DNA of 6,496 bases from Armatimonadota bacterium (GTDB taxonomy: Bacteria > Armatimonadota > Fimbriimonadia > Fimbriimonadales > ATM1), in assembly GCA_013816225.1 (NCBI GenBank), contig JACDEQ010000123.1, positions 1 to 6,496 on the forward strand. The letters run 5' to 3'. Within the stretch, counting starts at the first letter, position 1; each line of letters starts with the position of its first letter. Below are positions 5,401 through 6,496 of this stretch, piece by piece. The position numbers and the translations under genes were made by a program. The notes below the pieces were generated by a model. The model was given only the letters and a program-made list of their open reading frames with translations, had not been told where the DNA came from and made no database searches.

Positions 5401-6496
5401 TTACCCTTTATGCTCGGCGTGGAGCCTTTCGAACTCCGTGACCAGGTTCTCCATCGCGGCGAAGCCGCCTTGCCAGAATGATCGGCTCTGGAGGTCGATG
5501 TCCATCAACGCCATCAACTCCCTCGGCGTTTTCGAGCCGCCGAGCTTGAGCAGGTCCACGTACTTGCCGGCGAACGACGGGCCTTCGCGCTTAGCCATTT
5601 GGTACAGAGACAGAACCAACAGCTCGCCGAATGAGTACGCGTATACGTAAAACGGCGCGAAGATGAAGTGGCCCACATAGCTCCACCACCTGGAGTGCTG
5701 CTCGCCAAGCTCGACCGAACCGCCGAACATCGCCTGCAAATTCGTCTGCCACAACTCTCCGAATTCCGCCGGCGATAGCTCGCCCTTCTCGCGGCGGTGA
5801 GCGTGGCAGGCCTGCTCGAATCGGAACATGGCAGCTTGCCGAAATACCGTGGCAAAGACCCCTTCGATCTTCTCCGCGTAAAGCGCGAGCTTGTCCTTGG
5901 TGCTCGCTTCCTTGACCAAGTTCTCGAAAACCAGCATCTCCCCGAACGTGCTGGCCAGCTCCGCCAACGGAAGCGTGCCGTGAAAGTTGAAGAGACTCTG
6001 GTCGCGGCTGTAGCTGGCGTGGACGCCGTGGCCCAACTCGTGCGCCAGCGTCATCACGTCCTTGAGGCGATCCTCATAGCTCATCAGGATATAGGGGTGA
6101 ACTCCGGGAACGGCGCTGTGGCTGAAGGCGCCGCCGCGCTTGCCTGTTCGCGGCGAGGCGTCGATCCAGCGCTTGTCGAAGAACTCGCGAACGATCTCTC
6201 CCGATTTGGGGCTGAACGCCTCGTAGCTCTCGGTCACGGTCTTGCGCGCCGTCTCCCAGTCGCACTGCGGCAGGTCGGGAAACAGCGGCGCGTAGCGGTC
6301 ATAGTCGTAGAGCGTCGATAGTCCCAGCAGCCGTTTCTTGAGCTTGTAGTAGCGCTGCACGGTCTTGTAGTGTTTCTCGACCGACGACATCAACGCCGCG
6401 ACGCTCTCGGCCGGGATCTCGTTGGCCAGGTTGCGCGGCTGCAACGGATCCTTGTAGACGCGCAGAGTACAGTCCGAGCGATGGTCCTGGACGACC
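5401..6496 (-). CDS. pepF: Oligoendopeptidase F-like zinc metallopeptidase (M3 family), C-terminal part; 5' end outside window
   Basis: This is a cytosolic M3B-type peptidase, a family that hydrolyses short oligopeptides. The visible part is 364 codons, about 60% of a usual 600-residue PepF, and ends at TAA (5401-5403). The frame stays open to the right edge, so the TTG at 6444 is an internal Leu and not a start. The zinc motif HELGH is encoded at 6028-6042. The third ligand is most likely the Glu of 'AELAST', 27 residues after the first His, matching 'VEFPSQ'-type sites in other M3 enzymes. The family's 'HPYILMSY' segment precedes the zinc site, and 'HFIFAPFYVYAYSFGE' near the C-terminus carries the conserved Tyr-rich substrate region. 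All catalytic residues in view are intact. Base composition is clearly richer in G+C than the genes to the left, which suggests this is the core-genome flank. M3 membership is very secure; the exact subfamily name is an inference. Confidence 0.95.
   Translation of the reverse strand, partial: VVQDHRSDCTLRVYKDPLQPRNLANEIPAESVAALMSSVEKHYKTVQRYYKLKKRLLGLSTLYDYDRYAPLFPDLPQCDWETARKTVTESYEAFSPKSGEIVREFFDKRWIDASPRTGKRGGAFSHSAVPGVHPYILMSYEDRLKDVMTLAHELGHGVHASYSRDQSLFNFHGTLPLAELASTFGEMLVFENLVKEASTKDKLALYAEKIEGVFATVFRQAAMFRFEQACHAHRREKGELSPAEFGELWQTNLQAMFGGSVELGEQHSRWWSYVGHFIFAPFYVYAYSFGELLVLSLYQMAKREGPSFAGKYVDLLKLGGSKTPRELMALMDIDLQSRSFWQGGFAAMENLVTEFERLHAEHKG

Noticed and set aside
5438..6321. Long plus-strand open frames opposite the peptidase gene, including one of 174 codons at 5797-6321
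   Set aside because: They are antisense to a confidently identified M3 peptidase with intact active-site motifs, have no family resemblance, and are common opposite GC-rich genes.
1..6496. CRISPR arrays, tRNA or rRNA genes, riboswitches
   Set aside because: No regularly spaced repeats, tRNA cloverleaf or conserved rRNA segments could be recognised on either strand.

Overview
The window is 6.5 kb of bacterial chromosome in which nearly every recognisable gene lies on the minus strand. The right end (5401-6496) is the C-terminal part of an intact, well conserved M3-family oligoendopeptidase F (pepF-like) whose 5' end lies beyond the window. It is visibly more GC-rich and cleaner in codon use than everything to its left. 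The remaining 5.4 kb reads as an accessory region. It holds a group of secreted or lipoprotein-like proteins of unknown function, interspersed with fossils of IS3-family transposases and an RHS/YD-repeat fragment.

The organism cannot be named from this window. The RHS fragment carries a 'VYVPDP..ST.ALL' signature that I associate from memory with RHS proteins of environmental bacteria such as Armatimonadota or Planctomycetota. This is a weak inference. Shine-Dalgarno-like sites, signal peptides and a lipobox are consistent with a bacterium.

Layout from right to left, in the direction of transcription: pepF (6496 to 5401); an ambiguous stretch, 4944-5400, with a hairpin, one plus-strand open frame and a competing interrupted minus-strand reading; a 362-aa secreted propeller-like protein (4940-3852); a 52-codon IS3 orfA fossil (3828-3670); a second propeller-like secreted or membrane-anchored protein (3627-2593); a fossil of the 3' end of an IS3 transposase with a putative terminal repeat (about 2523-2375); a 57-aa RHS-core fragment (2345-2172); a 252-aa secreted helical protein (2175-1417); a lipoprotein with a propeller-like C-terminal half, split over three frames by two apparent single-base insertions (1444-507); a stretch without a gene (311-506); and the decayed 3' end of another IS3-family transposase (about 310-5).

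The open frames from 2593 down to 507 follow one another with overlaps (14-nt, 4-nt ATGA and 28-nt). They could therefore be translated from one message in a coupled way, although part of that chain is built on transposon debris. Three exported proteins of about 310-360 aa with repeated beta-strand patterns, plus one exported helical protein, suggest a locus-specific set of surface or periplasmic proteins. No function can be assigned to them from sequence alone.
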